Shown one piece after another: positions 21,336-32,764 of a DNA stretch of 64,000 bases. Location: positions 49,910,501 to 49,974,500 of the forward strand of contig NC_073637.1 in NCBI RefSeq assembly GCF_029407905.1. The letters run 5' to 3'. The DNA is from Bubalus kerabau (lineage: Eukaryota > Chordata > Mammalia > Artiodactyla > Bovidae). Below the pieces are notes generated by a model. It ran no database searches, had not been told where the DNA came from, and saw nothing but the letters and a program-made list of their open reading frames with translations. Both the position numbers and the translations under genes were made by a program. How positions within the stretch are numbered: the stretch's first letter is position 1; every line of letters begins with the position of its first letter.

Positions 21336-22901
21336 AAGTGTTACACCAGAGTATGAGAAAAATTCAGCGTTTGGTGATGGGATTTCTTCTTCAGTACCTT
21401 TATAAAATTAGCCGGCAGAATGCATTTTTAGCAACTGCAAATTGTAGGGTGCAAAGAATCTTCTCTGGATGGAGACTGCATGGCCAGCGTGGGGAAGGCG
21501 CATCTACATGCCTTGGGGCCATCGAAGCAACTCATTGGAGACATTGAAAGTAGATTTCTCATCTTGCTTGCTGCCAATATCCCTTTCTTCCTCTCTATTT
21601 CAGCTTTTTTTAATTTTTGCAGTGTTTTCTGAAATTGTGTTTTTTTTTTGTTAGAAAAGCGTATAGAAATTTAATTTGTCACAGCTTGCATTTAAAACTC
21701 GGGAAAAATGAGAAGTAACTGGAAGATAACAGTAGCATCTGCCTAACCAGTTGTTTCAAAACATGGCAATAAAATATTACACTCGAGCCTTGCTATTTTT
21801 GTGCCCTGATGCCTGTCATTGGTTTTGATAGATTTCTAACCTCCTCACAAAATTAATATTTTAAGAGGGGGCAGGGGAGGAACGCATGTCATAATTATGG
21901 ACTTATATTATTCCTGAAGAAAATTTGTAATAAATGAGGCCCTGACTGTAAACTTTATACTATCCATTATTTTCTTTTAAAAAGCAGAAAGAAAAACTCC
22001 ACTGAGCATATATACAATACCACATTGTTTGATTGACCTGGACTAAAAGGCAGCCTCAGATTTTGGATTCTGCCTTTGGAAAAAAGCCTGCAACTGATTC
22101 GGCACATAAATCCTATAAAGAATTTGGATTTAGAGGGAGAGCAAGCAGTTTTAATGGAAGATGCAGTTTATTTGCATTACAAATAGGAGGTATGGGATGA
22201 TGAAAATGTATTAAATGAACATCCAAAGTCACCCAAGGATGGAGCTTCACTGTTCCTGCAAATGGAATTAGCAGCAACAGCAAGAACTATTCAGATTATT
22301 TTAGTGAAAATGAAGTTCCATTTGCCTGTGGTGCAAGGTACAGTGTGTCTTAAATTGGGCATGCCCGGAGCAGTTGTGTGGGCATTCTGGAAAGGCAGGA
22401 GGTAGCTACAGCCAGAAGACTGAGGAGGGCAACGCCTGTGAGGTGTTGCAGGCTCTTGATGAGGATGGAAGGAGTGGAGGTGTTTCCTAAAATGTGTTTT
22501 GCCAAGAAAGACTAGTTTTGTGGGATGTTTATAGGTGCTACTTGGTGGCAGGGGGCAAGGGGTAAGATCCCAGAGCTTTTCTGGTCAAATAATCTGAAAA
22601 AGCTTTGCTTAAACAGCCTTAGACTAATTCTCTACTTCAGTATTAGCACAGCCTTTGGTACACAGAGTGTAGTTTTAAGAAGAAGCAGTATAGCCAGTGG
22701 CTGCCCTAGCCAAAGAGCTGGTGAGTATCTGAACACTTACCCGAGTGCCAATGGGCCCGCTGCGCCTGTGTTCTCATTTTTAAAATGGAGAGTGTTAGCT
22801 TTATGGACCTACATGAAATTGCCAACATTTGACCTACAAAAAATGAGCAGTTTCATTTTGCTCAGTCCAGTGGTATTAGCATCATATGTTTTTATATAAC
22901 T
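21336..22901. other. Intergenic, apparently repeat-free segment
   Basis: No gene was recognised. Bases 22000-22360 have even composition and an octamer motif ATTTGCAT at 22170-22177, making it a candidate non-coding element. The 124-residue frame at 22525-22899 has no domain I know. Confidence 0.55.
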
Positions 22902-22908
22902 ATGCATA

Positions 22909-23123
22909 TGGCGCCAGTGGTAAAGAACCTGCCTGCCATTGCAGGAGACAGAAGAGACACAAGTTCAGTCCCAGGGTTGGGAAGATCCCCTGGAAGGGGT
23001 CCTGGCAACCCACCCCAGTATTCTTGTCTGGAGAATCCCGTGGACAGAGGAGCCTGGTGGGCTACCTACAGTCCACAGGGTCACACAGAGTTGGACATGA
23101 CTGAAGTGACTTAGCATGCACGC
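22909..23123 (+). mobile_element. Bov-tA SINE, sense
   Basis: The tRNA head is degraded at its start (ggcgccagtggtaaagaacc). It is followed by gggttgggaagatcccctgg and a gactgaagtgacttagcatg tail. ATGCATA at 22902-22908 and 23124-23130 is a possible 7-bp target duplication. Confidence 0.88.
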
Positions 23124-23663
23124 ATGCATACCTCATAGCAGTTGGGAGAATTAAATAAGATAATGTGTAAAAATACATAAATAGAACCCTCAGAGTCAGG
23201 AGGTCAGAAGAGGGGCGGTCACATCCAAGGATCATGGTCAAGCCTTCTCATAGAGCAACAGGAAGAAGAAGAACTTCCTGTTATTGCCTGGCAAGAGTTC
23301 AGCCAATAAGACTGTCAAAACTCAGCCAGTGAAAAGCCACTATACTTTGAACTTTAACTTGCTCCAGTGGCTCTGTTCACTACAGCCCTTCCAACTTCCT
23401 TTCCCCCTCTGTAAAAGAGTTTTCTCCTTGTTCTGTGGAGACTTGCGTACAGCTTTCTATGGTTGCAGAATTGCAATTCTTTGTTGATCCCAAATAACCC
23501 AATTTTTGCTGGACAAATAACTGGTCGTCTGTTTGTTTTAAATCAACGTGAGTAAAGCTTCTTGCACTCCTGGGAGCAAGCATTCCTGAAGGGTGGATTG
23601 ACTGTGTGGGCTGTGTGACTGGAATCATGTGACCCCAAAGGCCTTGTCTCTACCAGTAACTCC
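23124..23663. other. Intergenic segment between SINE and BovB
   Basis: No gene was recognised. The small frames on both strands lack features. Confidence 0.55.
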
Positions 23664-24170
23664 ATGTTGATCAGCCGCTCAGTTGTGTCCAACTCTGACT
23701 CCATGGACTGCAGCACAACAGACTTCCCTGTTCTTCACCATCTCCTGGAGTTTGTTCAAATCATGTCTGTTGAATTGGTGATGCCATCCAACCATCTCAC
23801 CCTCTGTTGCCCTCTTCTTCTGCCTTCAATTTTCCCCAGCATCAGGGTCTTTTCCAATGAGTCAGTTCTTCGCATCAGGTGACCAAAGTATTGGAGCTTC
23901 AGCTTCAGCATCAGTCCGTCCACTGAATATTCAGGGTTGATTTCCTTCAGGATTGACTGGTTTGATCTCCTTGTTGTCCAAGGGGTTCTCAAGAATCTTC
24001 TCCAGTGCCACAGTTTAAAAGCATCAATTCTTTGGCACTCAGCCTTCTTTATACTCCAACTCTCACACCCATACATGACTACTGGAAAAACCATAGCTTT
24101 GACTATCCAGACTTTCATTGGCAAAGTGATGTCTCTGCTTTTTAATATGCTGTCTAGCAGCAGCTGTCTC
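23664..24170 (-). mobile_element. BovB 3' fragment, antisense
   Basis: The minus-strand frame 24211-23756 encodes the ORF2 C-terminal region: LLLDSILKSRDITLPMKVWI, then VVMYGCESWSIKKAE and RRSNQSILKEINPEYS. It stops at TDMI before the last part. The 3' tail at the left is degraded (gatcagccgctcagttgtg). No target duplication was seen. Confidence 0.9.
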
Positions 24171-24215
24171 CTAGCACCTTGAGGACTGATGAACTTCCAG
24201 GCAAAGGTCATTAGA

Positions 24216-24420
24216 GAGCAGAGGTCAGCAAATTTTTGTCTGTAAAGGGCTAGATAGCAGATATTTTAGGCTTTGTGGGCCATGTGGTCTCGTGGGAAAA
24301 CAGCCTTAGACCATATGTAAAGGAATGGGTGTGGCTGTGCCCCAATAAAACTTTATTTACAAAAAAATCAGGCAATGGCCTGGATTTGGCTCCAGGGCTA
24401 TAGTTTTCTGACCATTACTT
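24216..24420 (+). repeat. MER20-like hAT-Charlie element
   Basis: Starts gaggtcagcaaatttttgtc and continues tgtaaagggctagatagcag, ggctttgtgggccatgtgg, ccccaataaaactttattta and ggcctggatttggctccag. It ends near ctatagttttctgacc. This is the MER20 layout as I recall it, with near-complete length (about 205 of about 219 bp). MER20 copies have been linked to regulatory activity in placental mammals; activity of this copy is unknown. Confidence 0.75.
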
Positions 24421-24585
24421 TAGACAAAGGAAAGCAATGAGTTGTAAAGGCAAGAATTGGGTATTTGGAGACCTGATCTGCCACTGGCTGTGTCTAGTTG
24501 ACTTTGTTGAGCCTTCACTGGTTTATCAAGTATTTTCTGCCCTAACAAGTAATAAACTGAAGACAGCGTGGAAGGAGAAGTTATA

Positions 24586-24808
24586 AAAGTGAAAGTGTTC
24601 GTTGCTCAGTCTTGTCCAACTCTTTGTGACCCCATGGAGTGTAGCCCATCAGGTTCCTCTGTCCATGGAATTCTTCAGGCAAGAATACTGAAGTGGGTTG
24701 CCATTTCCCTTTCCAGGGGATCTTCCCAAAACAGGAATCGAACCGATGTCTCTTATGTCTCCTGCATTGTCAGGTGAGTTCTTTACCACTAGCACCACCT
24801 GGGAATTC
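24586..24808 (-). mobile_element. Bov-tA SINE, antisense
   Basis: The minus strand reads gaattcccaggtggtgctag, then a gatcccctggaaagggaaat-type body and the gacaagactgagcaac tail. Flanking duplication is not clear. Confidence 0.9.
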
Positions 24809-25829
24809 CAGTCCAATTCCTATGCAAACATATATAGTATTCGTTTTCTAGGGCTATTATCTATGCATTTATTTGTTCAAATAGTCCTTTTTTTTATCCT
24901 CTGTGAATCAATACTCTGCAGATTTCATGGTGAATAAGACAGATATTGTCCATGTCCTTATGGAACACACATTCTCCTGGGGGTTTTTATTTCTGGAATA
25001 TCGTTATATGACGTTATATGATTTAAATGGAGAGTGGTGCAGTAAGTATGACTGGTTCCTCTATTTTTTACAGAAAACCCTTTGTCCTGAGTCTAAGAGA
25101 GTGAGCTAAATGAGAAGGTGAGTTCTTCAAATATAACCTAGTCCAGAGGAGAAGAGATTGACTTTTCCCAAGAGGCTCACTAAATAGGACTAAGGATGAA
25201 GTCAGGCTTAGTTGGTATTTGAGCTTTAGCTCCAGTTCTGTGTATAAGAATACTATATTCTGTTTATACAGCAGACTCCGCTTTCAGCCACAGATGTTTC
25301 CGGCACCTGGTTAATTTATCCAGGAAGGGCCAATGCTCATTAAGACTCCCAAGTCCCAGAGCTGCATTTTATGAGTGGGGAAACTGAGGTACTGAAACTG
25401 GTTATGGGATTGGCTCACCTCACTGGTCATAGGATCCTGGCCAACACAACTGGCGAATCCTAGGAATAGGACCAAGGTCTCCCTCCCTGGGACTACCTGA
25501 CTCTCCACCGCGGCTGAGACGTCTCAGACCCCCAACTCCAATTAGGCTTAAGAAGCATTAGAAGGACCTGAGACCCTGCTGGGAGAGAAACCCGTTCTGA
25601 CAAAGGAGAAACTTGAATCAGGAAACCAGATGTGGCTTCAGGGCGAAAGAAGTCTGGCAGCCTCAGAGCTCTGAGTCGGAAGGCTGCAGTCTGTCAAAGA
25701 CCAGCGGAACAATGTGGGAACAGGGTCTCTTTTCTTTCATTCGTGAGCTGGTTTCTGCCATCTCTTGAGTGGCTCGTATTGAGGTTGTCTCGCAGGGGCA
25801 AAATAAGCCTGGAACCAAATGGATTCCCA
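24809..25829. other. Intergenic segment without recognised genes
   Basis: Bases 25340-25470 may hold a MIR relic (gtggggaaactgaggtactg). The frame at 25632-26039 runs from unique DNA into the next SINE and is not a gene. Confidence 0.6.
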
Positions 25830-26051
25830 CTAGTGCGTGTGGGTGCTAAGGCGCTTCAGTCGTGTCCAGCTCTTTGCACCCCTCATGGACTGAAGCCCGC
25901 CAGGCTCCTCTGTCCATGGGATTTTCCAGGCAAGAAGACGAGTAGGTTGCCATTTCCTACTGCAAGGGATCTTCCCAACCCAGAGATGGAACCTGCATCT
26001 CTTGTCTCCTGCACTGGCAGGCAGGTTCTTTACCACTGATGTCACCTGGGA
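25830..26051 (-). mobile_element. Bov-tA SINE, antisense
   Basis: The minus strand reads aattcccaggtgacatcag head, gatcccttgcagtaggaaat body and gacacgactgaagcgcctta tail. ATTCCCA at 25823-25829 and 26052-26058 may be a target duplication, though the right copy overlaps typical SINE head sequence. Confidence 0.9.
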
Positions 26052-26058
26052 ATTCCCA

Positions 26059-26889
26059 TCCGGAGGGCTGTGGTATCACTTGTCACTGGCAGTTTTACAA
26101 AGGAGTGGGAACCAACTGGGTGGACACAGCGGGATTTCCAGGAGTATCCACAGAGGGGTTTGAGAAGTGGGAGTGTTAGATTTTGTTTGAATACACTTTA
26201 ATATTATGGTTTAGTTTTGTTTTGGGGGAAATTAAAAAAAAGGGAATCTGTTGGTTTTTAACTTGCCCATCTTGATATTTGCTGAAAGGGAAGCTCAACC
26301 AAATTTTCTTGGTCACTTGTGATAACTAGTCAGTCTAAAAATTGTCAGGAGATAGAGAGATTTTCACGTTTATAAGTTTTAAAAGAAAAGGAAGGCTGAA
26401 ATAAAAATAGACTCTTTCCTAGTTGCCTGGCTAAAACAATAAGCTCAGAGTAAGGGGATTCTGAATGCAGTCACAGAGATAATGTGAAGACTAAAAATAA
26501 TAAAATGCCTCATCTTAGAAAGGGCTGATGCCAGCTTTCATCAGGGACAGGAAAGGTTAGCAAGTGGGCTTTGTACTGTGGGAAAGACAACTGAGTTAGT
26601 TTTCCTGAAACTGGTAAGAACTGGAGTGTCTGTGTAAGAGCATGTCTGTTGCTATGACCTTGGGTCCCTGAAGCCCAGCTTCATCAAGTAAGTCGTGAGT
26701 ATTCCTGGTTGATGCGAGGTCCAAGCTAAGTAGCAACTCAGATGCAGAAGTCAGACTCAGCACCTGACACTGAGTTTTATCAGCTCCTTTGAAAGCTAGA
26801 AGAAGGCATGGGGTGTCAGGAATAGAACTTGTATTTACATACAATAATTTTAAGCCAAAAATAGTTTTTGACTTTTTTTTTAAACCATA
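26059..26889. other. Intergenic segment without recognised genes
   Basis: AT-rich and unique to my eye. The minus-strand frame at 26596-26844 has no recognisable feature. Confidence 0.55.
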
Positions 26890-27022
26890 TCCTGATTTAC
26901 TAAGCCTCAGTTTTCTTATCTGTAAAATGGGAGTAACGTACCACTATCGTGAGAATTCAGTAAATCTGTGCTTATAAATTGTGTGGTCAATGCCTAACAC
27001 ACATGAGATGCTCAGTGAAATG
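26890..27022 (-). repeat. MIR element, antisense
   Basis: Contains agcctcagttttcttatctg and taaaatgggagtaacgtacc, then cacatgagatgctcagtga, the usual antisense MIR order. Confidence 0.75.
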
Positions 27023-27282
27023 TAGTTATGTTGGTGCTGATGCAGTATTAAGAACAGCTTTTTTCCTCTAGCCATTGATACGGTCATTCTCAATACAAAG
27101 GCTCTGAGGAAAGCGTGATGATTGGAGCTTGCATGGCTTGTGATGAACGGCTCTGAGGAATAATGGGGCTCTAGTATCAATTCTTTAGGGCGTATCCCTG
27201 GTGTCGTTTTCCCAGAGAATGAGTTCAATCCATGCTGATTCATCCACACTCTTTTGGCTGATCTTCACCAGGTCTGAGAGCA

Positions 27283-27375
27283 TGTATTCATTTTACACAT
27301 ATTAATTGAGCGCCTGTTGTACACCAGACCTTGTTCCAGGCCTTGAGGAAAAAGCAGACATTACTGCCGGTGTCA
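27283..27375 (+). repeat. L2-like fragment
   Basis: tattaattgagcgcctgttg and gtacaccagaccttgttcca match the L2 phrase that precedes the 3' region. Related L2 text (agtctggagggggagacag) reappears near 27778 after a purine-rich stretch, so the element may be split. Confidence 0.6.
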
Positions 27376-28288
27376 GTGTGAGTCCTCCAGGTCCTTAGGA
27401 AGAGAGAGGAAAGAGAAGGGGAGGAAAAGAGAGAAAAAAGGGTGGGGAGAGCCTTCCGATGAGCGTATGAAAGAGAGAGGGAAGGAAGGAGTCTGGGTAG
27501 CAAGAGTCTCGGACTGCAGCCTGTTTCTGAGAAAGTTTTGGCCAAGTGAACAGGGAACCCTTGAAGTCGCCTGTCGGAGGAGTCCCACACCTGGCAGGAA
27601 TGGCCTGCATTCTGAGCTGACCTTGGTCAGTGACTGGAAACAGCCCACGGGAAGGAAGGAGGTCTTGTCCTAACGCCATGGTGGATGCAGATGAGCGTGG
27701 CTGCTGGGGCCTGCGGTCTCTCACCTTTCCTGCAGCAGGAGACCTGAGGGGCCGTCACTGCCTTCCTGGGGTTAACAGTCTGGAGGGGGAGACAGGTTTG
27801 TTAAGCATAGTCACAAAAGCAATCGGTGACTTGCAGTTGTGATGAGAGCCGTGGAGGAGAAGGATAGTAGGTCGCAGGGCGACATTGCAAGAGCCTGTTG
27901 CTGTGAAAGTCAGGAAGGCTCACTGAGGGAAGGGATTTCCTGGGGCTCAGGCTGGAAAGACAAGCAGTAGTTACCAGGGAAAAAGGGGCTAGAAGAGTAT
28001 TTGAGAGAGAGAGAGTGAGAGTCTGGGGCTATGGGCCTTCCAGAGAGGGAGAGGGGTGGTGGAAATGTCCGACAAAGTCATAGAAATTCTAGGGGTTTAA
28101 AAAAGAATTATTCCTGTTCATTCCTCATGTTCTGTCCTTTGGGAATGAAATGTTTCTATCCTTTTTTCCAGGAAAAAGACCCCCACTCCTATCCCAGGCA
28201 TACATTCTAAGGAGACCCAACTGAAACGAATTGGCTAAAAAATTCAAGTTTTCCATAGATAGTCTAGAAAACCTGAATGAACATTTGG
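27376..28288. other. Intergenic segment with purine-rich tract
   Basis: Bases 27398-27490 are nearly all purine on the plus strand (gaaaagagagaaaaaagggt and similar). This gives several overlapping Ser/Leu/Pro frames on the minus strand at 27288-27724. A GA repeat lies at 28004-28020. No gene was recognised. Confidence 0.6.
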
Positions 28289-28298
28289 CCAACACAAT

Positions 28299-28495
28299 GT
28301 GAAGTGAAGTGAAAGTCACTCAGTCGTGTCCGGCTTTTTGCAATTCCATGGACTGTAGTCCATGGAATTCTTCAGACCAGAATACTGGAGTGGATTAGCC
28401 TTTCCCTTCTCCAGGGGATCTTCCCAACCCAGGGATCGAACCTAAGTCTCCCACATTGCAGGTGGATTCTTTACCAGCTGAGGCACCAGGGAAGC
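28299..28495 (-). mobile_element. Bov-tA SINE, antisense, with target duplication and internal palindrome
   Basis: The minus strand reads cttccctggtgcctcagctg head and gatccctgggttgggaagat body. CCAACACAAT at 28289-28298 and CCAACTCAAT at 28496-28505 form a 10-bp duplication with one mismatch. It contains the 28-bp palindrome at 28342-28369. Confidence 0.93.
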
Positions 28496-28505
28496 CCAAC
28501 TCAAT

Positions 28506-30130
28506 ATATAAAGTATCAAAGAAGCCTGGGTCTGTCTGCTCCTTAGGGGGAGCATTGGGACTTGCAGGTCCTATTGATGAGATTGTATCAAGTCCTTGAT
28601 ATCAAGGGCCTCTCAGTATTGGGAGAGGTCCCAGTCACCTCTCCTGTATTAAAAATAATGAAATGCCAAAACAGGTTATGAAGTTAGTCCTGTGAGTGTG
28701 TCTCAGGGACACTCTGTGACACTCTAATATTTGGAAACTGACAGCAGGAGTCCCAGCATTAGACCAGTGATGTCTTATCCACCCAAGCCTGCTGCCTCCC
28801 AGCCACGGGCCCTGCTGAGTGACCCTGTGTAGACAGTGGAGGATGCCTCTTGTGCTCTGACAACCAGATTTGTGAGATCAGTGTTGAGTGAGAGGGACCA
28901 GGAGATTTTCCAGATTTCCTTTGAACCTCTTCCTGAAATCCATGGCTTTTCTTAAACTCTACAAAACTTAGCTGATTTCTAAAATAGGCCAGTGTCCTTG
29001 AAACCTGTTTCCCTTCACCTATTCACCCCAGCTGGACCCTCTGACCTTGATAATCAAGGACATCTGTCATTAGAGCTTCTCGGATGATTCCTGGCCTCTG
29101 GGGACCGGAGGCCCCACCTTGAGCTCCGACACTGTCTGTTTCCATTTAGTTCCCATGCCCTGTTGGAGGCTGTTGTCTTGTCCTCTTCTGCCTCAAATAT
29201 ATTAGTAATGCGTAGCAATCTCAGCAGCTTTCTCTTGGAGGAAAATAATGTTTCTAATATTATAAGAAATCAGTTTTGCCTGATGAAGCGTTCAGTTCCA
29301 TTGTCTGCCTGTCCGCGTACCTGAAGAATGAGTCTTACTAGATTAGAATGTGTTTGGGGGCTGGATAAGCATCTAGTGTTTTATCTGCTCTTTCTCCCAA
29401 GGAGGACTCCCTCCCACGCACCCCCCGTGGCTCATCTCCAAGTCGGTACATCTCATTGTGCATCTGATGTTGCTTTCCCCAGGCCTGAGTAGCTGCTGAC
29501 AGTGATTGGCAGAGAAGTGTTTCCAAGAATATTCAAAAACAAACAAACAAACAAAAAGAGTAAGGAAGAAAGAGTTGAGGGAAGAGAGGGAGAAAAGCTG
29601 GAGAACTTTTGCTGAAGGATGACAGAGAACAACTAGGCCTCTGCTTGCTTCGTATGATTGATTGTTCAGATCAAGATGTTGGCCCTTGAGTTACAGCTAC
29701 CAGCTGGTATGTGCTATATCACCCATATGACCCCCTTACTTGGAATCGATAAATCCTATATTCAAACTGCTGACTGGGGAGTTTCTGACTTGCATGTCTC
29801 AGCCCCTACTGTTCTTGGCTTTTAAGCACAAGGATTTGGGGTTTGCAAAGCAAAGAAGGGTGTACAGGGGGACACAAGAGTTTCCACAGCATGGCCTACT
29901 GTGTCAGCTGTGGTTCAGGAAAGATTTAGGAGTTAGACACAATTTACGAGTCAGATGCCTAGTCCAGAGCCAGTGGGAGGGCCAGCTCTTACCTTCTGAA
30001 CAATATGTTGTCTCTTTTCTCCTTCTCACTGTCATTCCTTTTGGAAGAGAAATCTTAGGTGGTGTCTATGCAGTGTTAGAGAAACCATGTGAAACTTGTA
30101 AGTCCCAGAGAATAATTCTCCAGGTGCTGG
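28506..30130. other. Intergenic, repeat-poor segment
   Basis: No gene was recognised. A (CAAA)n stretch lies at 29534-29558. Bases 29180-29340 are AT-rich and unique, and might be a conserved element. The 131-residue frame at 29740-30135 has no domain or compositional support. Confidence 0.55.
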
Positions 30131-30345
30131 AGTAGATGCCTTTTGTAACGTGATCTTTCTAAAATGGAGCCCTGAAAATGGCCCTCCTCTTCCTGCAAAT
30201 GATTCTGTGTTGGCTCCCACTGCTCCCTGGATACGTCCCACCTTGATCTCTGACACTGCCCCCTGCAATTTGATGGTCAAGGGGTGAGCTGGCCCCCACG
30301 TGCTCTCTAACATCCTCTGGGCTGCTTCCTTCTATGCCATAAGAG
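30131..30345 (-). repeat. L2-like fragment, antisense
   Basis: Text such as gtaacgtgatctttctaaaa, ctgccccctgcaatttgatg resembles the antisense L2 phrase with degraded matches. Limits are approximate. Confidence 0.4.
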
Positions 30346-30645
30346 ATGCCAAGCAGGGTCCCACCAGGGAGATAGGGAACCTTGTGCATTCTTAAACAGA
30401 GGGGACTCAATGCAGGGAACTGATCAGACAGGTAAAGAAGAGCTGAGAAGTCAACACCGATGATGTGGCCACCCAGAGGTTAGCAGAGAGTCATAGGTGT
30501 AGGGACCACAGATGGGACCTCGGTCACCTGGCAGATGCAGGGGCCATGTGGGCCTGTCCAGTTGGAACCACTGATGAGACAAAGCTGCCTGGGTCAGGGA
30601 AGGAGGGAGAGAAATGCCCTGGCTTTTTCTTTCTCTTTCCCTCCT
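30346..30645. other. Intergenic segment, nothing recognised
   Basis: Short frames on both strands here show no family features. I see nothing else. Confidence 0.5.
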
Positions 30646-31041
30646 GTCTTAGTCAGCTCAGGCTGCCATAATGGAAATGCCACAGCCTGGGTGGCTTAAA
30701 CCACAGACATTTATTTTCATGGTCCTGGAGGCTAAAAGTCTAAGATCAAGGTGCTGTCAAGATTAGTTCCTAGTGAGGCCTCTCTTTCTGGCTTGCCAAC
30801 TGCTGCCTTCTTGCAGTGTCTTCACGTGGTCTTTCCTCTGTGTGTGCAGAGAGAGGGCTTGCATCTGGTATCTCTTCCTTTCTTATAAGGACCCCAGTCC
30901 TATCAAATTAGGTCCCCTACCCTTTTGATTTCATTTCACCATAATTACCTCCTGCAAGGCCCCACCTCTAAATACAGCCACTCTGGGAGTAAGGGCTTTA
31001 ACATACAAATTTTGAAGGGACATAATTTAACCCATTACACT
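30646..31041 (-). repeat. MLT1-like (ERVL-MaLR) LTR, antisense
   Basis: Runs from tgtcttagtcagctcaggct through ggtggcttaaaccacagac, ctataag-like ttcttataaggaccccagt and ccccacctctaaatacagcc to taacccattaca. This is the antisense layout of a solo MaLR LTR. Similar copies lie at 54927-55323 and 56045-56500. Confidence 0.75.
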
Positions 31042-31253
31042 TCCTGTCTCCTACCAGCACCTCCATGGGTCAAGTCAATGGCTGATGTGGAACCTGGGAA
31101 ATGCAGCTCCCTGGGGCCAGGGGCTGTGTGACCAAGAACAAAGCATCACGTCAGTGTGTATGGGGTGTGTGTACCTGAGTAGTGGGTTATGCTCAAAACT
31201 GGGGTTCCATTTGAAGGGAAATGGAGCAATGGATTATTAGTTGGGTAGCCATC
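31042..31253. other. Short intergenic spacer
   Basis: Unique sequence between an LTR remnant and a SINE; nothing recognised. Confidence 0.5.
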
Positions 31254-31260
31254 GTGTCCA

Positions 31261-31477
31261 GCTTCCCAGGTGGTGCTAGTTGTAAGGAATCTGCCTGCCA
31301 GTGCAGGAGATGCAAGAGACCCTGGTTCTATCCCTGGGTCAGGAAGATCCCCTGGGTGGGAAATGGCAACCCACTCCAGTATTCTCCCCTGGAAAATTCC
31401 ATGGACAGAGGAATCTGATGGGCGACAGTCTATGGGGTGGCGAAGAGTCAGACATGACTGAGCGACTGAGCACAACA
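31261..31477 (+). mobile_element. Bov-tA SINE, sense, with 7-bp target duplication
   Basis: Starts gcttcccaggtggtgctagt and continues gtcaggaagatcccctgggt to the tail gactgagcgactgagcac. GTGTCCA flanks it at 31254-31260 and 31478-31484. Confidence 0.92.
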
Positions 31478-31609
31478 GTGTCCACTTCAGAGTGATGTTT
31501 CTGGAGTTAACCGAGCGTCGTGCCTTGTTCATGTTTTCTTACCCCTGGCTTCTCTTTACTACCCCTTTGTCTGGCTGACTTCTCATTATCAATGTTATCT
31601 CTTCTGTAG

Positions 31610-31795
31610 GTTACTGTCTTTCATTTATTTGACATATTGAGTACCAGGTACTGTTCTAGGCTCTGGTGACATCAGGGTCAGCAAGGTTCCTGCCTTCATG
31701 CAGCTTATATTTTAGTGGTGATGGTGGGCATGGAGAACAATAAATAATAAATGAGTAAAGACATAGTATTTCAGCTGGGGAGAAATAAAGGGGAA
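31610..31795 (+). repeat. L2 3' region fragment, sense
   Basis: Contains gagtaccaggtactgttcta, ggctctggtgacatcagggt, caaggttcctgccttcatgc and aataaataataaatgagtaa, the familiar L2 order. Confidence 0.75.
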
Positions 31796-31924
31796 AAGTC
31801 AATTAGGGTAAAGAAGATAGGGAATGCCATAGGTACAGGTAGTATGTCTATTTGATGCTGGATTGGCCAAGAAATCCTCAAAAGTAAGTAGTGTCTAAGC
31901 AGAGAATTTAAGAACAGGAGTCAT

Positions 31925-32650
31925 GAAGGTTGCAAAAGACTGAATAACGGCCTCACAATTATGTCCACACCCCGTTCCCCAGAACCGGGACTATGCTGCC
32001 TTAGCTGGTGGAACAGACTCTGCAAACATGGTTAAAGATTTGAGATGGGGAGATTATCTTGAGGCTGTTATTTTTGGGTTTTTTTTTCAGTGGATTCAAG
32101 ATCATCACAAGGATTTTTATAAAGGGAAGCAAAAAAGTCAGAGTCAGCTGTAGGAGATAATGATGACCAAAGTAAGATGCTGGAAAGATGTGCAGAGGGG
32201 CCAGGAATGCAGATAAAGGTAAGGAGGCAGGTTCTCTTCTGAAGCTTCCAGAAGGAATGCAACCTTGATGGTTCCTTGATTTTTAAAAGGGATTTACTTT
32301 TAAACTTTTTTTTTTTTTCATTTTTTAGGCTGTGTTGGTCTTTGTTGTGGTTTGTGGGCTTCTCGTTGCAGTGGGTTCTCTCATTGTGGAGCACAGACTC
32401 TAGAGCATGGGCTCAGTAGTTGTGGCACGCAAGCTTAATTGCCCCACGACATGTGGGATCTTCCCAGACCAGGGATGGAATCTGTGTTCCCTGCATTGAC
32501 AGGCAGATTCTTAACCACTGGACCAGTGGTTAAGAAGTCCCTGATCCCTTGATTTTAGATTTCCAGCCTCCAGAACGGTAATAGAATGTGTTTATATTGT
32601 GTTAAGCTGCTAAGTCTATAGAAGTTTGTTACAGCAGCAACAGGAAGCTC
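31925..32650 (+). repeat. MLT1-like LTR, sense, split by a CHR SINE
   Basis: The left half (aattatgtccacaccccgtt, gaccaaagtaagatgctgga, ggaatgcaaccttgatggtt) resumes after the SINE with ttagatttccagcctccaga and gtgttaagctgctaagtcta. This is the usual 3' half of MaLR LTRs. The interruption is exact at a 10-bp duplicated target. Confidence 0.7.
32284..32546 (-). mobile_element. CHR-type cetartiodactyl SINE, antisense, nested in an LTR
   Basis: The minus strand reads gggacttcttaaccactggt head, caatgcagggaacacagatt and a body ending in an A-rich tail (the T run at 32310-32322). CCTTGATTTT at 32274-32283 and 32547-32556 is the target duplication. Confidence 0.85.
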
Positions 32651-32764
32651 ATACACTAGTCACTGGGGGAAGCGTATTCCCAGCAGAGGAACAGAAGTTA
32701 CAGATGCTCTGTCCTAGGGAGGTACCTGGTGCTCTGTTGCAGTTGTTGATTATTTCCACAGTTA

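Noticed and set aside
24902..25110. Overlapping frames suggesting a small gene
   Set aside because: No start context, no family features, and AT-rich composition typical of the surrounding non-coding DNA.
29740..30135. 131-residue frame
   Set aside because: No domain, no repeat of motif in any family I know; chance length for a 64-kb window.
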